The position numbers were made by a program, and so were the translations under genes. Positions 37,833 through 47,306 of a DNA stretch of 64,000 bases are shown piece by piece. This stretch comes from Legionella sp. (GTDB taxonomy: Bacteria; Pseudomonadota; Gammaproteobacteria; Legionellales; Legionellaceae), in the NCBI GenBank assembly GCA_031291095.1, contig JARLJR010000034.1:41586-105585 (forward strand), in the 5' to 3' direction. Positions within the stretch are counted from its first letter, which is position 1. The number at the start of each line of letters is the position of its first letter. The notes beneath the pieces are model-generated. The model made no database searches and was not told the DNA's origin. It was given only the letters and a program-made list of their open reading frames with translations.

Positions 37833-40800
37833 CTACAGGCTATGAGCGGGCTCGTATTGCCATTTGACCCAGTGGTTTGTGGGTAGGTAATAAATCCCAC
37901 AGTAAATGGGTAGATGTGTGCGCTCGGATAGATAAGAGCCATATTCATTTAATTGGACTTGATGTTTTACTAAGGTACTTTTATCTTCCTTGCCTGTTTT
38001 AAAGTCGATAATCCATCGTTTGCCATCTTCTTCAAACGTTCGGTCAATGATGCGCGTAATGGGGCGATTTTGTGCAGCTACTAGCAATTCATATTCGTTT
38101 TGTTCTTTATCATGGGGGGCGATAATCCAGGAACCCACTCGATCCTGAACAAGGCGAGTTATTTGTTCTTGAAGCACCTGCAACGCTTGGTTTTGCATGC
38201 GTTCGTCAAACCCCAGTTTTTTGAATTCATAGTGCGCTAAAATCCAGGGCACATTATCTAATGATTCAGGATGATTATCACAAATCCATTGTAAAAGCTG
38301 ATGGGTAACAATCCCGGTTAAACGGGGGATGTTCGATACTAAAGTGGAGGGCGCATTTCGCGAAAAAGGCTCCTCGGTCTCTGGCTGTTGATTTTGGTAA
38401 TGATGCAAAGGGAGTTGCACTAATTTTGGTAAGGGGCGTTCTAGTTCTTCCATATTGCCAGCGGATTCATCCTCAGCAAAATTTTGATTTTTTAATAAAC
38501 TACGAAACGAGCTTTTTGATGATTTTTCGCTATGGTCCATCAGGTATAAACGTGATTTGGCGCGCGTTACGGCAACATAAAGCAGGCGTTGTGTTTCATA
38601 GCCTCCTTTGACTTCATCTAATTGCCCCAGATAATCATAGACTGGGCAATGATTATGATGTGCTGCTTGTATGGGGGACATAAGTAATAAATTACCTTGG
38701 TCTTGGGTGGGTAAATTAAGCCAGCGTAACATCGGTGAATCACCTCGGTTTGCTTGGGAGCCTAAACCAGGTAAAAAAACGGTATCGAACTCTAAGCCTT
38801 TCGATTTATGAATAGTCATCACTTGCAATGGAGATGGTGTTGCTTGTTGGGAATAAAGCGTATTAAATTCGTGTATGAATTCTTTCATATTTGACAAGCG
38901 CCCATCGAGCTCGTAACGATCGAGAAGGGTCCAGAGTTGCTCTAAGTCATTCAGTTGTGCTTGATTCAGTATCTTATCAACATGCAAGGCATTGAGGGTA
39001 TTAATCACCCAAGTTGATAGCTTGCTCTCGTAGCGATGAGATAATGCCTGTTGCATAACGCGAATAAAAAATTGTGCTCTAATTAACCCATCCTCACTTA
39101 ATCCAGAAATTTTATTTAACTGCAATAAAGCAGCATAAATGGATTTCTTTTTATTAAATTGAGCAATGGTATGTATGTCTGCTAAGGACATACCACAATA
39201 AGGACTACGAAGCATGGACAACCAAGTAAGTCGATTAGCCGGTGATAATAAAGCTTGAGCCAGTGACCACACATCACGTAAGTGGGGCAGGTTTGCCAAT
39301 AGGGTAATGTTTGTACCTTGGTAGGGAATTTGGTATTGCCGCAGTAAGCGAATAATTTCGGCAAGTTGGCTACGTGAGCGCACTAAAATAGCGATGCTTT
39401 GCTCTGGATTTGTTTGCAGCTCCGTTTGAATAAGCTGCATCATTTTTTCTGCTTCTTGTTCACGACTTTGAAATTGCCAGGCATAAACGGCACTGTGTTC
39501 ATCATTCTGAATCACGTTAACGCTGGGATGAAAGGATACGGCACCTGATTCAATATCCACTTGTTGTGGAAATATTTGTGTGAACTGTTGATTGACCCAG
39601 CTAACAATGGTTTCTGTTGAACGAAAATTACAACTAAGTTCTAAGGGGGTAAGTTGTACAGAACCAATTCCTTGTTCTTTCGCACGGAAAAATAAGCCTA
39701 CCTCCGCCTGTCTGAAGCGATAAATCGATTGCATGGGATCGCCAACCAGAAATAGTGTTCTACCATCTCCAGGCTGCCAGCCATGGACTAATTTATTGAG
39801 TAATTCAAATTGCGTGATGGAGGTATCTTGAAATTCGTCAACCAATAAATGGTGGATGGAGTTATCCAAATATAAGGCTAAGTCAGTAGGATTATCGGAT
39901 TCACCCAGAGCGATTAGCGCCTGTTGTGAAATCGCCGTAAAATCGACCTCATTATGCTCGCTAAAGAGCAGATACAAATGGCCAACAAGCAGTGGCAGTA
40001 ATAAAAATAGGGCTTGTAATACTTCCCATTGTTCTAGATCGTACTCAGGTTTAGGCAAATTACTGACTTGGATTAAGGCTTCAAGAAAGTCTGGATAGTC
40101 GCTCAATTGAGTTAATAGTTCTTTGCTGGCATTCTTAAGTTGTTTATATTCAGCAGCAGGGCAGGAGCTACTTAACAGGCCAACATGATGGTCAAAACTT
40201 TTACGTAAACTTAAATCGCCTGTTAATAAGGCTTTGCTTAAGGCCGTTGCAATTTCCTGATTTGTCTGTTGAAAATCGTGCCAGTCTTGCAGCTCATAGC
40301 GAGGAGAATCTGGATTATTTTCAATACACGCAAGTTCACGTACACGTTGCACCAACTCATCGGCTAATGGAAAGGGAAGGCTTTCTTTAAAGCGGGCTAA
40401 TTCATGTTCTTCGATTAAACCTAATGCGTGTTCAAAAATAGCCTTATCCTGGGTCCTTGCTTGAAAAATGGGATAGAGCCATTGATCTCGTTGGGCTAGT
40501 AGCTCTTTAAATAAATCTAACAAACGTTCTTGGCGATTATCCACATGTAATAAGAGGGTTTTAATCGCATGCTGGTATTCCAGATTAGTTAAAGCAAATT
40601 GAATACAGGCTCTACCTGCATTTAAATAATGGCTTTCTGCTTTATCAGTAATTTGCGAATAGGCAATTTGTTTCTCCAGTAATGGAATTGCCTGATTAAT
40701 GCTTTGGCATAAGGAGTCAATGGTGACAATTCTTAAGCGGCTGGGCTGATTGAGTAAATCCCATTGATATTGGCTATTGCGCTGCAGTGCACTTTGAGCA

Positions 40801-41069
40801 AACTCAAGCGTCATTTGCTGATGAGCGCTCTTCGCTTCGATATTTTGCGCAGCTTGCTGTAAGGCCAAGAGAATACGCTCACGCATTTCACTCGCAGCTT
40901 TACGGGTAAAGGTGAGTGCGATGATTTGTTCGGGCGCTGTGACCGTACTTAACAAACGCAGATAGCGTTGCGTTAAGATTTCTGTTTTTCCAGAGCCGGC
41001 AGGAGCTTGTACGATGAATGATTGAGTTGGATTAGTCGCTTGACTTCTTTGATGGCTATCAACAAGCAT
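37833..41069 (-). CDS. addA: AddA-like UvrD/Rep-family helicase-nuclease
   Basis: ATP-dependent DNA helicase and nuclease for double-strand-break processing. 1078 residues from ATG 41069; the frame extends nine codons further to a TTG that is discounted. Motif I is QAPAGSGKTEILTQRY (residues 21-36), motif Ia ALTFTRKAASEMRERI, motif II LLVDEFQDTS, motif III LVGDPMQSIYRFRQAE, motif V TIHKSKGLEFDTVFLPG and motif VI RLLYVAVTRAKSRLYL. The C-terminus holds a PD-(D/E)xK nuclease: IDRTFEEDGKRWIIDFKTG. That favours AddA over UvrD. No addB is next to it, so it may work with a distant partner. Confidence 0.85.
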   Translation of the reverse strand: MLVDSHQRSQATNPTQSFIVQAPAGSGKTEILTQRYLRLLSTVTAPEQIIALTFTRKAASEMRERILLALQQAAQNIEAKSAHQQMTLEFAQSALQRNSQYQWDLLNQPSRLRIVTIDSLCQSINQAIPLLEKQIAYSQITDKAESHYLNAGRACIQFALTNLEYQHAIKTLLLHVDNRQERLLDLFKELLAQRDQWLYPIFQARTQDKAIFEHALGLIEEHELARFKESLPFPLADELVQRVRELACIENNPDSPRYELQDWHDFQQTNQEIATALSKALLTGDLSLRKSFDHHVGLLSSSCPAAEYKQLKNASKELLTQLSDYPDFLEALIQVSNLPKPEYDLEQWEVLQALFLLLPLLVGHLYLLFSEHNEVDFTAISQQALIALGESDNPTDLALYLDNSIHHLLVDEFQDTSITQFELLNKLVHGWQPGDGRTLFLVGDPMQSIYRFRQAEVGLFFRAKEQGIGSVQLTPLELSCNFRSTETIVSWVNQQFTQIFPQQVDIESGAVSFHPSVNVIQNDEHSAVYAWQFQSREQEAEKMMQLIQTELQTNPEQSIAILVRSRSQLAEIIRLLRQYQIPYQGTNITLLANLPHLRDVWSLAQALLSPANRLTWLSMLRSPYCGMSLADIHTIAQFNKKKSIYAALLQLNKISGLSEDGLIRAQFFIRVMQQALSHRYESKLSTWVINTLNALHVDKILNQAQLNDLEQLWTLLDRYELDGRLSNMKEFIHEFNTLYSQQATPSPLQVMTIHKSKGLEFDTVFLPGLGSQANRGDSPMLRWLNLPTQDQGNLLLMSPIQAAHHNHCPVYDYLGQLDEVKGGYETQRLLYVAVTRAKSRLYLMDHSEKSSKSSFRSLLKNQNFAEDESAGNMEELERPLPKLVQLPLHHYQNQQPETEEPFSRNAPSTLVSNIPRLTGIVTHQLLQWICDNHPESLDNVPWILAHYEFKKLGFDERMQNQALQVLQEQITRLVQDRVGSWIIAPHDKEQNEYELLVAAQNRPITRIIDRTFEEDGKRWIIDFKTGKEDKSTLVKHQVQLNEYGSYLSERTHLPIYCGIYYLPTNHWVKWQYEPAHSL

Positions 41070-41105
41070 GATTAGTGTAAAACTCCTAACAGTCAATTTG
41101 AACGC

Positions 41106-41146
41106 AAAGTAGCCTGGATTGCGCCGCGCTCGATCCAGGCTACTTT
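41106..41146. repeat. perfect 14-bp palindrome, AGCCTGGAT type
   Basis: AAAGTAGCCTGGAT (41106-41119) is exactly complementary to 41133-41146 around a GC-rich 13-base loop. T-rich sequence follows on the plus strand although both neighbours are on the minus strand. Related to the palindromes at 36622 and 45595. Confidence 0.65.
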
Positions 41147-41165
41147 TCTTCTTTTCGCAGTAATA

Positions 41166-43727
41166 TTACGCCAGGACAATTTCCTGAGCCGGTGGGCGTA
41201 AATTATAATGTGAACTCATACAACGTCCGTAGGCGCCTGTATTCGCAATTAATAAGATATCGCCTTCTTGGGTTACTGGTAATAATCGGTCATAACCTAG
41301 GGTATCTCCTGATTCGCAAATAGGGCCAACGATGTGAGAAAAACCAGCTTTTTCTTCATACAAACGGCTTAAGTTGACGATTTCATGATAAGCACCATAC
41401 AAGGAGGGTCTAATCAACGAATTCATCCCGGTTTCAATACCCACAAATCGCACTTTTCCTTTTTCTTTGCACTGGGTTACTTTGGCTAAAATAACACCAC
41501 TTTCTGCTACAAAAAAACGTCCAGGTTCTAGCCATAGTTGCAGATGCGGATAGCGTGATTTCACGGCCATGAGTAGCGCATCCAGATTGGCGAAATCTAA
41601 TGGTTGTTGCCCAGGTTTTTCAACAATACCTAAGCCACCACCTAGATTAATCGATTTAACCTCAGGGAATTGATGAGTTAATGAGGCTAACATGGATGCA
41701 GTTTGTTGCCATAATTCTGGAGTAAGAATGCCGCTACCTGAATGTGCATGCAAACCAATTACATGAATATTATGCTTTTTGGTTAGTGTCACCACATGAG
41801 CTATATCATTTTGAGTAATACCAAACTTGGATTCATTACCTGCGGTAGATACATGTTTATGGTGACCTGCTCCAGTGCCTGGGTCAATACGAATAATTAC
41901 GTCTTTGTTTTTAAATAATGGTGCCCAATTTTCTAATGGATAGAGGCTGTCAATCGTGATATAGCAACCGACCTGCAGTGCATATTCATATTCAGACTTA
42001 GGTGCAAAGTTTGGCGTAAATAAAATACGTTTGCGATCAATTCCTGGGAATAATTCTAAGACCCTATCCAACTCTTGGATTGAGACGCACTCAAAACCAA
42101 CGCCTTCTTTTTCGAGTGTTTGTAAAATCGAAGGGTAGGGGTTTGCTTTAATTGCGTAGAACAGGGTGTCTATAGAGTTTAACTCTAATAATTGTTTCGC
42201 TCGTTCTGCTTGCGTTGGGCTATGATAGACATAGCAAGGAGAATGCTGTATCGCGGTAGTCAGTAACCGATCGCGCTCTTTTTCCCACCAGGGTATGAAT
42301 CGCGCTGAAGGTGCTCCAAATTCTTCATGCCAGCTTTTAGAGTAATAGAAAATTTGAGGATTATTTTCTATTAATAAGTGATGTAGCTTTTGACATAATA
42401 AATTGGCTTGAGACTCATCAACCACAAACGTTAAGTTTAAGTCATTAGAGGCTAATGACATTAAGTACACTTGTTTGGAATCAAAAACCTCTAAAGCAGG
42501 GCCAAGTTGTGGCAATACCGTTCTAATATGGTGCCCTACTAAACTAACGGCACTGCAAGGCTCAATCAATTTTGCGCGACCAAATTGGTTTAGTTCATCT
42601 AATAGTGCATTGATTGCCGCTCGGTCATGTATTTTCGTATTAATATCCAGCGATAAAGTCACGTTGAATTCGGATGAAGACAATAAGTCTACAGAAAAAC
42701 CGTGGTGCTTAAATGCGGAAAATACATCTGATAAGAAGCCTACTTGTTGCCACATATGTAGGGTATCTATTGAAATAAGTAGAATGCTGTTTTTAATTTG
42801 AATTGATTTAATAAAGGGGGCTGACTCATCAATATCTTTAGTGATCAAAGTTCCTGAATGCTCGGGCAATTGAGTGTATTTCACCGACATTGGGATATTG
42901 GCTCGACGTACAGGCGGTATGCAGTTGGGGTGTAATACTTTAGCTCCCATCGACGCAATTTCTTGAGCTTCATCATAATTCAATTTTTTTAATAGGCGTG
43001 CATGCGGTAATTGATGAGGATTGGCAGTATAAATACCAGGAACATCAGTCCAGATTTCACAGGCTGCGGCTTGTAATTTTCCGGCAAGCAATGCTGCGGA
43101 AGTATCTGAACCACCACGACCTAATAATACGGTTTCACCTTGAGGATTTGCAGCAAAGAAACCTTGAGTGATAATTGCCTCAGCGCCACTGGAAATGAAT
43201 TTCTCCACTAACTTCGGATCATGTTCGCTTTCACAACGAGCTGAAAGGTAGTTCGCTGATAGGCCCTCAGGGAAGGGGGTGCTGGTTAATAATTCACGAG
43301 CATCATACCATTTGCAATAAATTCCCTGGCGCTCTAAAAATTGATGTCCCAAACGGGTCATCATTAATTCGCCCATACTCAATATTTGCGCATGCGTTTT
43401 TGCCGGGGCTTGCTTAAGCAAGGCAATCCCTGTCAGCCATTGCTCTAATTGATGTAAGTCATCGATGATGACTTCAGGGTTAACTTCTAAGGCTTCAGCC
43501 AGGTTAAGATGGCTATTACGAATATCTAGTAAAATACTTTGATGCTCATTAATAAGTGCTGCATCAATTGCCTTTTCAAGTTTATTTGAAATTTGAGTTA
43601 ACGCAGAACAAACGATGACTGGCTGTACTCCAGTACTTAGGTGTTTTTTAGTAATTGAAGCAATATTATTCCATGTACTACGCGTTGAAACACTAGTCCC
43701 ACCAAATTTTGTTACGATCTGCTGCAT
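41166..43727 (-). CDS. lysAC: bifunctional aspartate kinase / diaminopimelate decarboxylase
   Basis: Fusion of the first and last enzymes of lysine synthesis in one 853-residue chain. The aspartokinase part (about 1-470) starts with TKFGGTSVST, has GRGGSDTSAALLAGKL and DVPGIYTANP, then ACT domains. The decarboxylase part (about 490-853) is a PLP-dependent fold-III enzyme: FYAIKANPYP contains the PLP Lys527, followed by HAHSGSGI, NLGGGLGIVEKPG, LEPGRFFVAESG and ICESGDTLGYDR (active-site Cys). Such fusions are known in Legionella and xanthomonads. It lets lysine control both activities in one protein. Monocistronic. Confidence 0.96.
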   Translation of the reverse strand: MQQIVTKFGGTSVSTRSTWNNIASITKKHLSTGVQPVIVCSALTQISNKLEKAIDAALINEHQSILLDIRNSHLNLAEALEVNPEVIIDDLHQLEQWLTGIALLKQAPAKTHAQILSMGELMMTRLGHQFLERQGIYCKWYDARELLTSTPFPEGLSANYLSARCESEHDPKLVEKFISSGAEAIITQGFFAANPQGETVLLGRGGSDTSAALLAGKLQAAACEIWTDVPGIYTANPHQLPHARLLKKLNYDEAQEIASMGAKVLHPNCIPPVRRANIPMSVKYTQLPEHSGTLITKDIDESAPFIKSIQIKNSILLISIDTLHMWQQVGFLSDVFSAFKHHGFSVDLLSSSEFNVTLSLDINTKIHDRAAINALLDELNQFGRAKLIEPCSAVSLVGHHIRTVLPQLGPALEVFDSKQVYLMSLASNDLNLTFVVDESQANLLCQKLHHLLIENNPQIFYYSKSWHEEFGAPSARFIPWWEKERDRLLTTAIQHSPCYVYHSPTQAERAKQLLELNSIDTLFYAIKANPYPSILQTLEKEGVGFECVSIQELDRVLELFPGIDRKRILFTPNFAPKSEYEYALQVGCYITIDSLYPLENWAPLFKNKDVIIRIDPGTGAGHHKHVSTAGNESKFGITQNDIAHVVTLTKKHNIHVIGLHAHSGSGILTPELWQQTASMLASLTHQFPEVKSINLGGGLGIVEKPGQQPLDFANLDALLMAVKSRYPHLQLWLEPGRFFVAESGVILAKVTQCKEKGKVRFVGIETGMNSLIRPSLYGAYHEIVNLSRLYEEKAGFSHIVGPICESGDTLGYDRLLPVTQEGDILLIANTGAYGRCMSSHYNLRPPAQEIVLA

Positions 43728-44089
43728 GATCTATTTCCGCACGAAATTAGTACACCTTAGCATGGACTGAAGTAGGGATACAAGATTCTTGAGACAAATT
43801 ATCACCATGCTTCAGAGAAGGGTATATTTTGAGCAAAAAACACGCTGAAAATTATTCTGAGGATCAACTAAAATTGCTATTCGTTGATTAAATTCGCCAG
43901 TCAATTGTCCATTAATTATGTACCGTGAATCCAATTAATTCACTATGGACTAAGATTTCTTACTTATTGAATGCAAAAAGAAAAAAATGTTTTTAAAGAT
44001 TTGAAAACAGGGTACACTCTTTTATCGAACGGATTTTATTCAACTATGTGATGTACTGATTATTAAAGGAGTGTATAGGAGTGATGAAT
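43728..44089. other. divergent intergenic region, 362 bases
   Basis: Lies between lysAC (minus) and the FadL-type porin (plus) and must hold both promoters. It is AT-rich. I could not make out a lysine riboswitch. A TTGAAA at about 44000 upstream of the porin gene could be a -35 element but the matching -10 is poor. No gene seen. Confidence 0.35.
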
Positions 44090-45511
44090 ATGCATAAGCC
44101 CTTAAGAACGCTGGTTAGCGCAGCTGTTCTTGGTGTTTTAACTACTGGTGCAGTTCATGCATCTGGTTTTGCTTTATATGGAGAAAGCGCTGGTTACGCA
44201 ACTGGTAACTACGCTGCTGGTGCTGCAGCAGAAGCAGCTGATGCGTCAACTGGTTGGTACAACCCTGCTGGTTTGGCTCTTCTCCATCAAAAAGAAGCGG
44301 TCTTTGGTGGAGTAGGTATATTCCCTACTATCCAAATGAATGGTACGAGCACTTATTCTACAACAGGATTACAGCCTTATCCTCAGAGTTTCCACGGTTT
44401 ATCCGGGGATTATAATGGTTTTGTTCCATCTTCTCATTTTGCTTTACCAGTTGGTGAGCGTACTACACTTGGCTTAAGTGTTACGGCCCCATTCGGTTTA
44501 TCTACTGATTGGAAACCTTCTTCTCCAGTTCGTTATTCTGCTACCTATACTGAACTGTTGACTGCGAATATTTCTCCTGAAATTGGTACTCAAGTATCTG
44601 AGCACTTTGCCGTTGGTGCGGGTATGGATTTCCAATGGTCACGCGTTAAATTTAACCAAATGATTGGTGCGCCAACTTTATTCCAGGCTCTTGATGCGGA
44701 TCCAATGATTGTTGACTCATCTAGTAAGAATAAAGGTGCTTCATGGGGCTTAGGTTTCCATGTTGGGGTTCTGGGAATGTTTAACGACAACCATACTCGT
44801 ATTGGGGTGAATTACCAATCTAGAGTACGACATGTGTTCTACGGCCATAGCTACTTCAAAGGTCCTTTGGCGAATGATTTTGATCTGGTTGCACCAGAAC
44901 TGCCTGCTGATGGAGTTTGGAAAAACTACGATCTATTCAGTAATTCAATTGTATTCCCAGATGTGGTAACAATCAGTGGTTACCAAGATGTTAATGACAG
45001 ACTCGCTTTATTAGGTTCTGTTGTTTACACTGCATGGAGTACATTCAAAAACATTCAATTGAATAATGTTCCTGTTCCTAACATTAGTTCTACACCTCCA
45101 TTTGCTGTGAGCCAGGCAAACATTATTAACTCTGTGCCAGAAAACTTTTCTGATGCTTGGCGTGTAGCAATCGGCGCAAACTATCATGTTAACGACCGAA
45201 TAATGCTTCGTCTTGGTGGTGGTTACGATCAGAGCCCAACTAACAACAGAGATAGAAACATTCGTTTACCAGACGTTGATCGCTGGGCTATTGCTGTAGG
45301 TGCTCATTATCAAATGAAGCCAACACTTGGATTTGATCTTGGATACACTCACCTATTCTCTGGTAGCAATCCAAGCATTCACTCTGATCAACAATTGTCT
45401 TCAACATCTTCTTACCGTGTTGATTCTGACTCTGGTAAATTCGCTGCGGATCTAGTGGGTGGACAAGTTGTTTGGGTTCTTGATAAAGTAGAAACTGCAC
45501 CGATGAAATAA
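44090..45511 (+). CDS. OmpP1/FadL-family outer-membrane transporter
   Basis: Outer-membrane protein of the FadL group that takes up long-chain fatty acids or other hydrophobic compounds. The ATG at 44090 is preferred because AGGAG is eight bases upstream; ATG 44084 in frame is also possible. A signal peptide (LVSAAVLGVLTTGAVHA) is followed by SGFALYGESAGYATGNYAAG, the N-terminal hatch segment of FadL proteins, and DASTGWYNPAGLALL, their conserved Asn-Pro-Ala motif. Strand-like segments fill the rest, near 473 residues in all. It has its own terminator at 45538-45561. Confidence 0.9.
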   Translation: MHKPLRTLVSAAVLGVLTTGAVHASGFALYGESAGYATGNYAAGAAAEAADASTGWYNPAGLALLHQKEAVFGGVGIFPTIQMNGTSTYSTTGLQPYPQSFHGLSGDYNGFVPSSHFALPVGERTTLGLSVTAPFGLSTDWKPSSPVRYSATYTELLTANISPEIGTQVSEHFAVGAGMDFQWSRVKFNQMIGAPTLFQALDADPMIVDSSSKNKGASWGLGFHVGVLGMFNDNHTRIGVNYQSRVRHVFYGHSYFKGPLANDFDLVAPELPADGVWKNYDLFSNSIVFPDVVTISGYQDVNDRLALLGSVVYTAWSTFKNIQLNNVPVPNISSTPPFAVSQANIINSVPENFSDAWRVAIGANYHVNDRIMLRLGGGYDQSPTNNRDRNIRLPDVDRWAIAVGAHYQMKPTLGFDLGYTHLFSGSNPSIHSDQQLSSTSSYRVDSDSGKFAADLVGGQVVWVLDKVETAPMK

Positions 45512-45537
45512 TTTTTGAATTTTTTCAAAGGTTGAAG

Positions 45538-45561
45538 AAGCCACGCTTGCGTGGCTTTTTT
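45538..45561 (+). terminator. intrinsic terminator of the FadL-type gene
   Basis: GCCAC (45540-45544) and GTGGC (45551-45555) close a GC-rich stem extended by AA/TT, directly followed by six T. It lies 26 bases after the stop. Confidence 0.9.
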
Positions 45562-45594
45562 ATTTTTACGGATTGATCAACATAAACGGAGTAG

Positions 45595-45614
45595 CCTGGT
45601 TGCTGGCAACCAGG
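45595..45614. repeat. CCTGGTTG/CAACCAGG palindrome
   Basis: CCTGGTTG (45595-45602) and CAACCAGG (45607-45614) are perfect complements around CTGG. Same core as the hairpin at 36622. The remaining 165 bases up to the next gene show nothing else. Confidence 0.55.
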
Positions 45615-45781
45615 GTCCAATAAATAGAAATGACGGGCACATTCAAATCAATGGGGCGCTATTGCGTGAAAATAATTAAACTGGCAATGAAAGAGGATTG
45701 AAAATATTTAAGAGGTTTGAATAAGGTAAAATCAAGGAAGGTATAACGTGCCAAGATTATTCTCGACACGTCAAAGTATAC

Positions 45782-46171
45782 TTAGTTTTTGCTGATGCTG
45801 GCTTCACCAGGACCAGTAACGGTTAATGTATAACCATTTCCTACGATTTGTTTGGGATTAATTTCGCCAGTACTAAGCTCCATCTCTACCGTACCAACTA
45901 CGATTGGGTTTGCAGTATTAGTAGCCATTTTAATTACAGCAGGGCATTTGCCATTAGTAGTGTGACCATGGCATGCTAACTTCACCAAATTCCAATAAAC
46001 TTTGCGGGTTGAATGAGGAGCTGTTGGGTAAATTGATGGGGCACCAGCCACAAATGCATTTGATTCTTCATTTGTATTATTGTGAGTTATTAAATAAGCC
46101 GGAGCAGCAAAAGAAGTGATCGCGCTTAAACTCAACGCTACTGCTGAAAGACTTTTAGCAATTAAATTCAT
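45782..46171 (-). CDS. small secreted protein of unknown function
   Basis: A 129-residue exported protein. The signal peptide runs to about residue 23 (LSAVALSLSAITSFAAPA). The mature part has two Cys (67 and 76, in LACHGHTTNGKCPAV) that could pair in the periplasm, and a beta-rich C-terminus (GNGYTLTVTGPGEASISKN). I do not recognise a characterised family. It stands alone between the porin gene and hemB. Confidence 0.7.
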   Translation of the reverse strand: MNLIAKSLSAVALSLSAITSFAAPAYLITHNNTNEESNAFVAGAPSIYPTAPHSTRKVYWNLVKLACHGHTTNGKCPAVIKMATNTANPIVVGTVEMELSTGEINPKQIVGNGYTLTVTGPGEASISKN

Positions 46172-46285
46172 TATTTCTCCATTGTAATTATATGCAATTG
46201 GCTCGCGGCCAATTTAATTGTAATTTCATTACTCTATACAACGCGAGCCGATTATATCGTAAAAAAGGTGAGTATTATATATAAT

Positions 46286-47275
46286 TCACGAGTTGTTGTC
46301 TAAAAAAAGGGCAGCCTCTTTGGCGAAATAAGTAATAATAAAATCAGCTCCAGAACGTTTAATCGCAATTAAGCTTTCAATCATTGCGTGTTCTTCATTA
46401 ATGAGTTGATGTTGGGCTGCAATTTTGATCATGGAATATTCACCGCTGACTTGATAGGCACAAAGAGGAACTTCGGGGAAGTGTTGTTTCATTTTTGCAA
46501 TCACATCAAGGTAGTATCCGGCTGGTTTAACCATGATCATATCCGCGCCTTCATGAAGGTCCAGCGCTGTTTCTCGAATCGCTTCATTACTATTCGCTGG
46601 GTCCATCTGATAGGATTTTCTATCGCCAAATTTAGGTGCCCCTTGGGCTGCTTCTCTGAATGGGCCATAGAGGCAAGAACAGTATTTTGCGCTGTAACTT
46701 AAAATCGGGATGTTTTGATATCCTGCAGAGTCCAGAGCTTCGCGAATGGCACTAACCATACCATCCGTCATACCACTAGGAGCAACCCAATCAGCACCTG
46801 CTTTGGCATGGCTAATTGCTTGCTTAGCAAGAAGTTCTAAGGTCTTATCATTATCAATACGCCCCTCAGAAACCACTCCACAATGGCCATGATCGGTGTA
46901 TTCACAAAAACATAAATCAGAAATAATTAAAATGTCTTTATTCACAGCACGTATTTTTCTTATTGCTTGCTGGATAATGCCTTCATCGTTAAATGATTCA
47001 CTCCCACACGCATCTTTGTGTTTGGGAATACCAAAAAGCAGCACCGCTTGAATACCTAATGCACTTAAGGTTTCAATTTCGTTGGGAAGACAATCAAGAC
47101 TTAACTGATATTGCCCTGGCATCGCGCTGATTTCTTTAGGAGCAGTTAATTCTTCACTTATAAATAAGGGCATAATCAATTGTTGAAGATGTAGCCGTGT
47201 TTCTCTAACTAAGGCGCGTGTTGCTGGATTGCTTCTTAAACGTGTTAAGCGTAGAGGGATGTTGTAATCGGTCAT
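46286..47275 (-). CDS. hemB: porphobilinogen synthase (delta-aminolevulinic acid dehydratase)
   Basis: Condenses two 5-aminolevulinate molecules to porphobilinogen, the second step of haem synthesis. Start set at 47275 (MTDYNIPLRLTRLR), giving 329 residues, the family length; the frame continues upstream into tamB. Zinc-type metal ligands are in SDLCFCEYTDHGHCG. The two Schiff-base lysines lie in SYSAKYCSCLYGPF and MIMVKPAGYYLD. It follows tamB by 31 bases and is the last gene of the mutS-tamA-tamB-hemB string. Confidence 0.96.
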   Translation of the reverse strand: MTDYNIPLRLTRLRSNPATRALVRETRLHLQQLIMPLFISEELTAPKEISAMPGQYQLSLDCLPNEIETLSALGIQAVLLFGIPKHKDACGSESFNDEGIIQQAIRKIRAVNKDILIISDLCFCEYTDHGHCGVVSEGRIDNDKTLELLAKQAISHAKAGADWVAPSGMTDGMVSAIREALDSAGYQNIPILSYSAKYCSCLYGPFREAAQGAPKFGDRKSYQMDPANSNEAIRETALDLHEGADMIMVKPAGYYLDVIAKMKQHFPEVPLCAYQVSGEYSMIKIAAQHQLINEEHAMIESLIAIKRSGADFIITYFAKEAALFLDNNS

Positions 47276-47306
47276 AAGTATTGTCTCTTTAAGGGGTTGT
47301 ACGCGA

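Noticed and set aside
37721-37948. 75-codon minus-strand frame overlapping the end of the AddA-like gene
   Set aside because: It lies in another frame of the AddA C-terminus and the hairpin region; AddA coding is far better supported.
43728-44089. Lysine riboswitch upstream of lysAC
   Set aside because: The leader is AT-rich and I could not identify the conserved L-box helices by eye; a covariance search would be needed.
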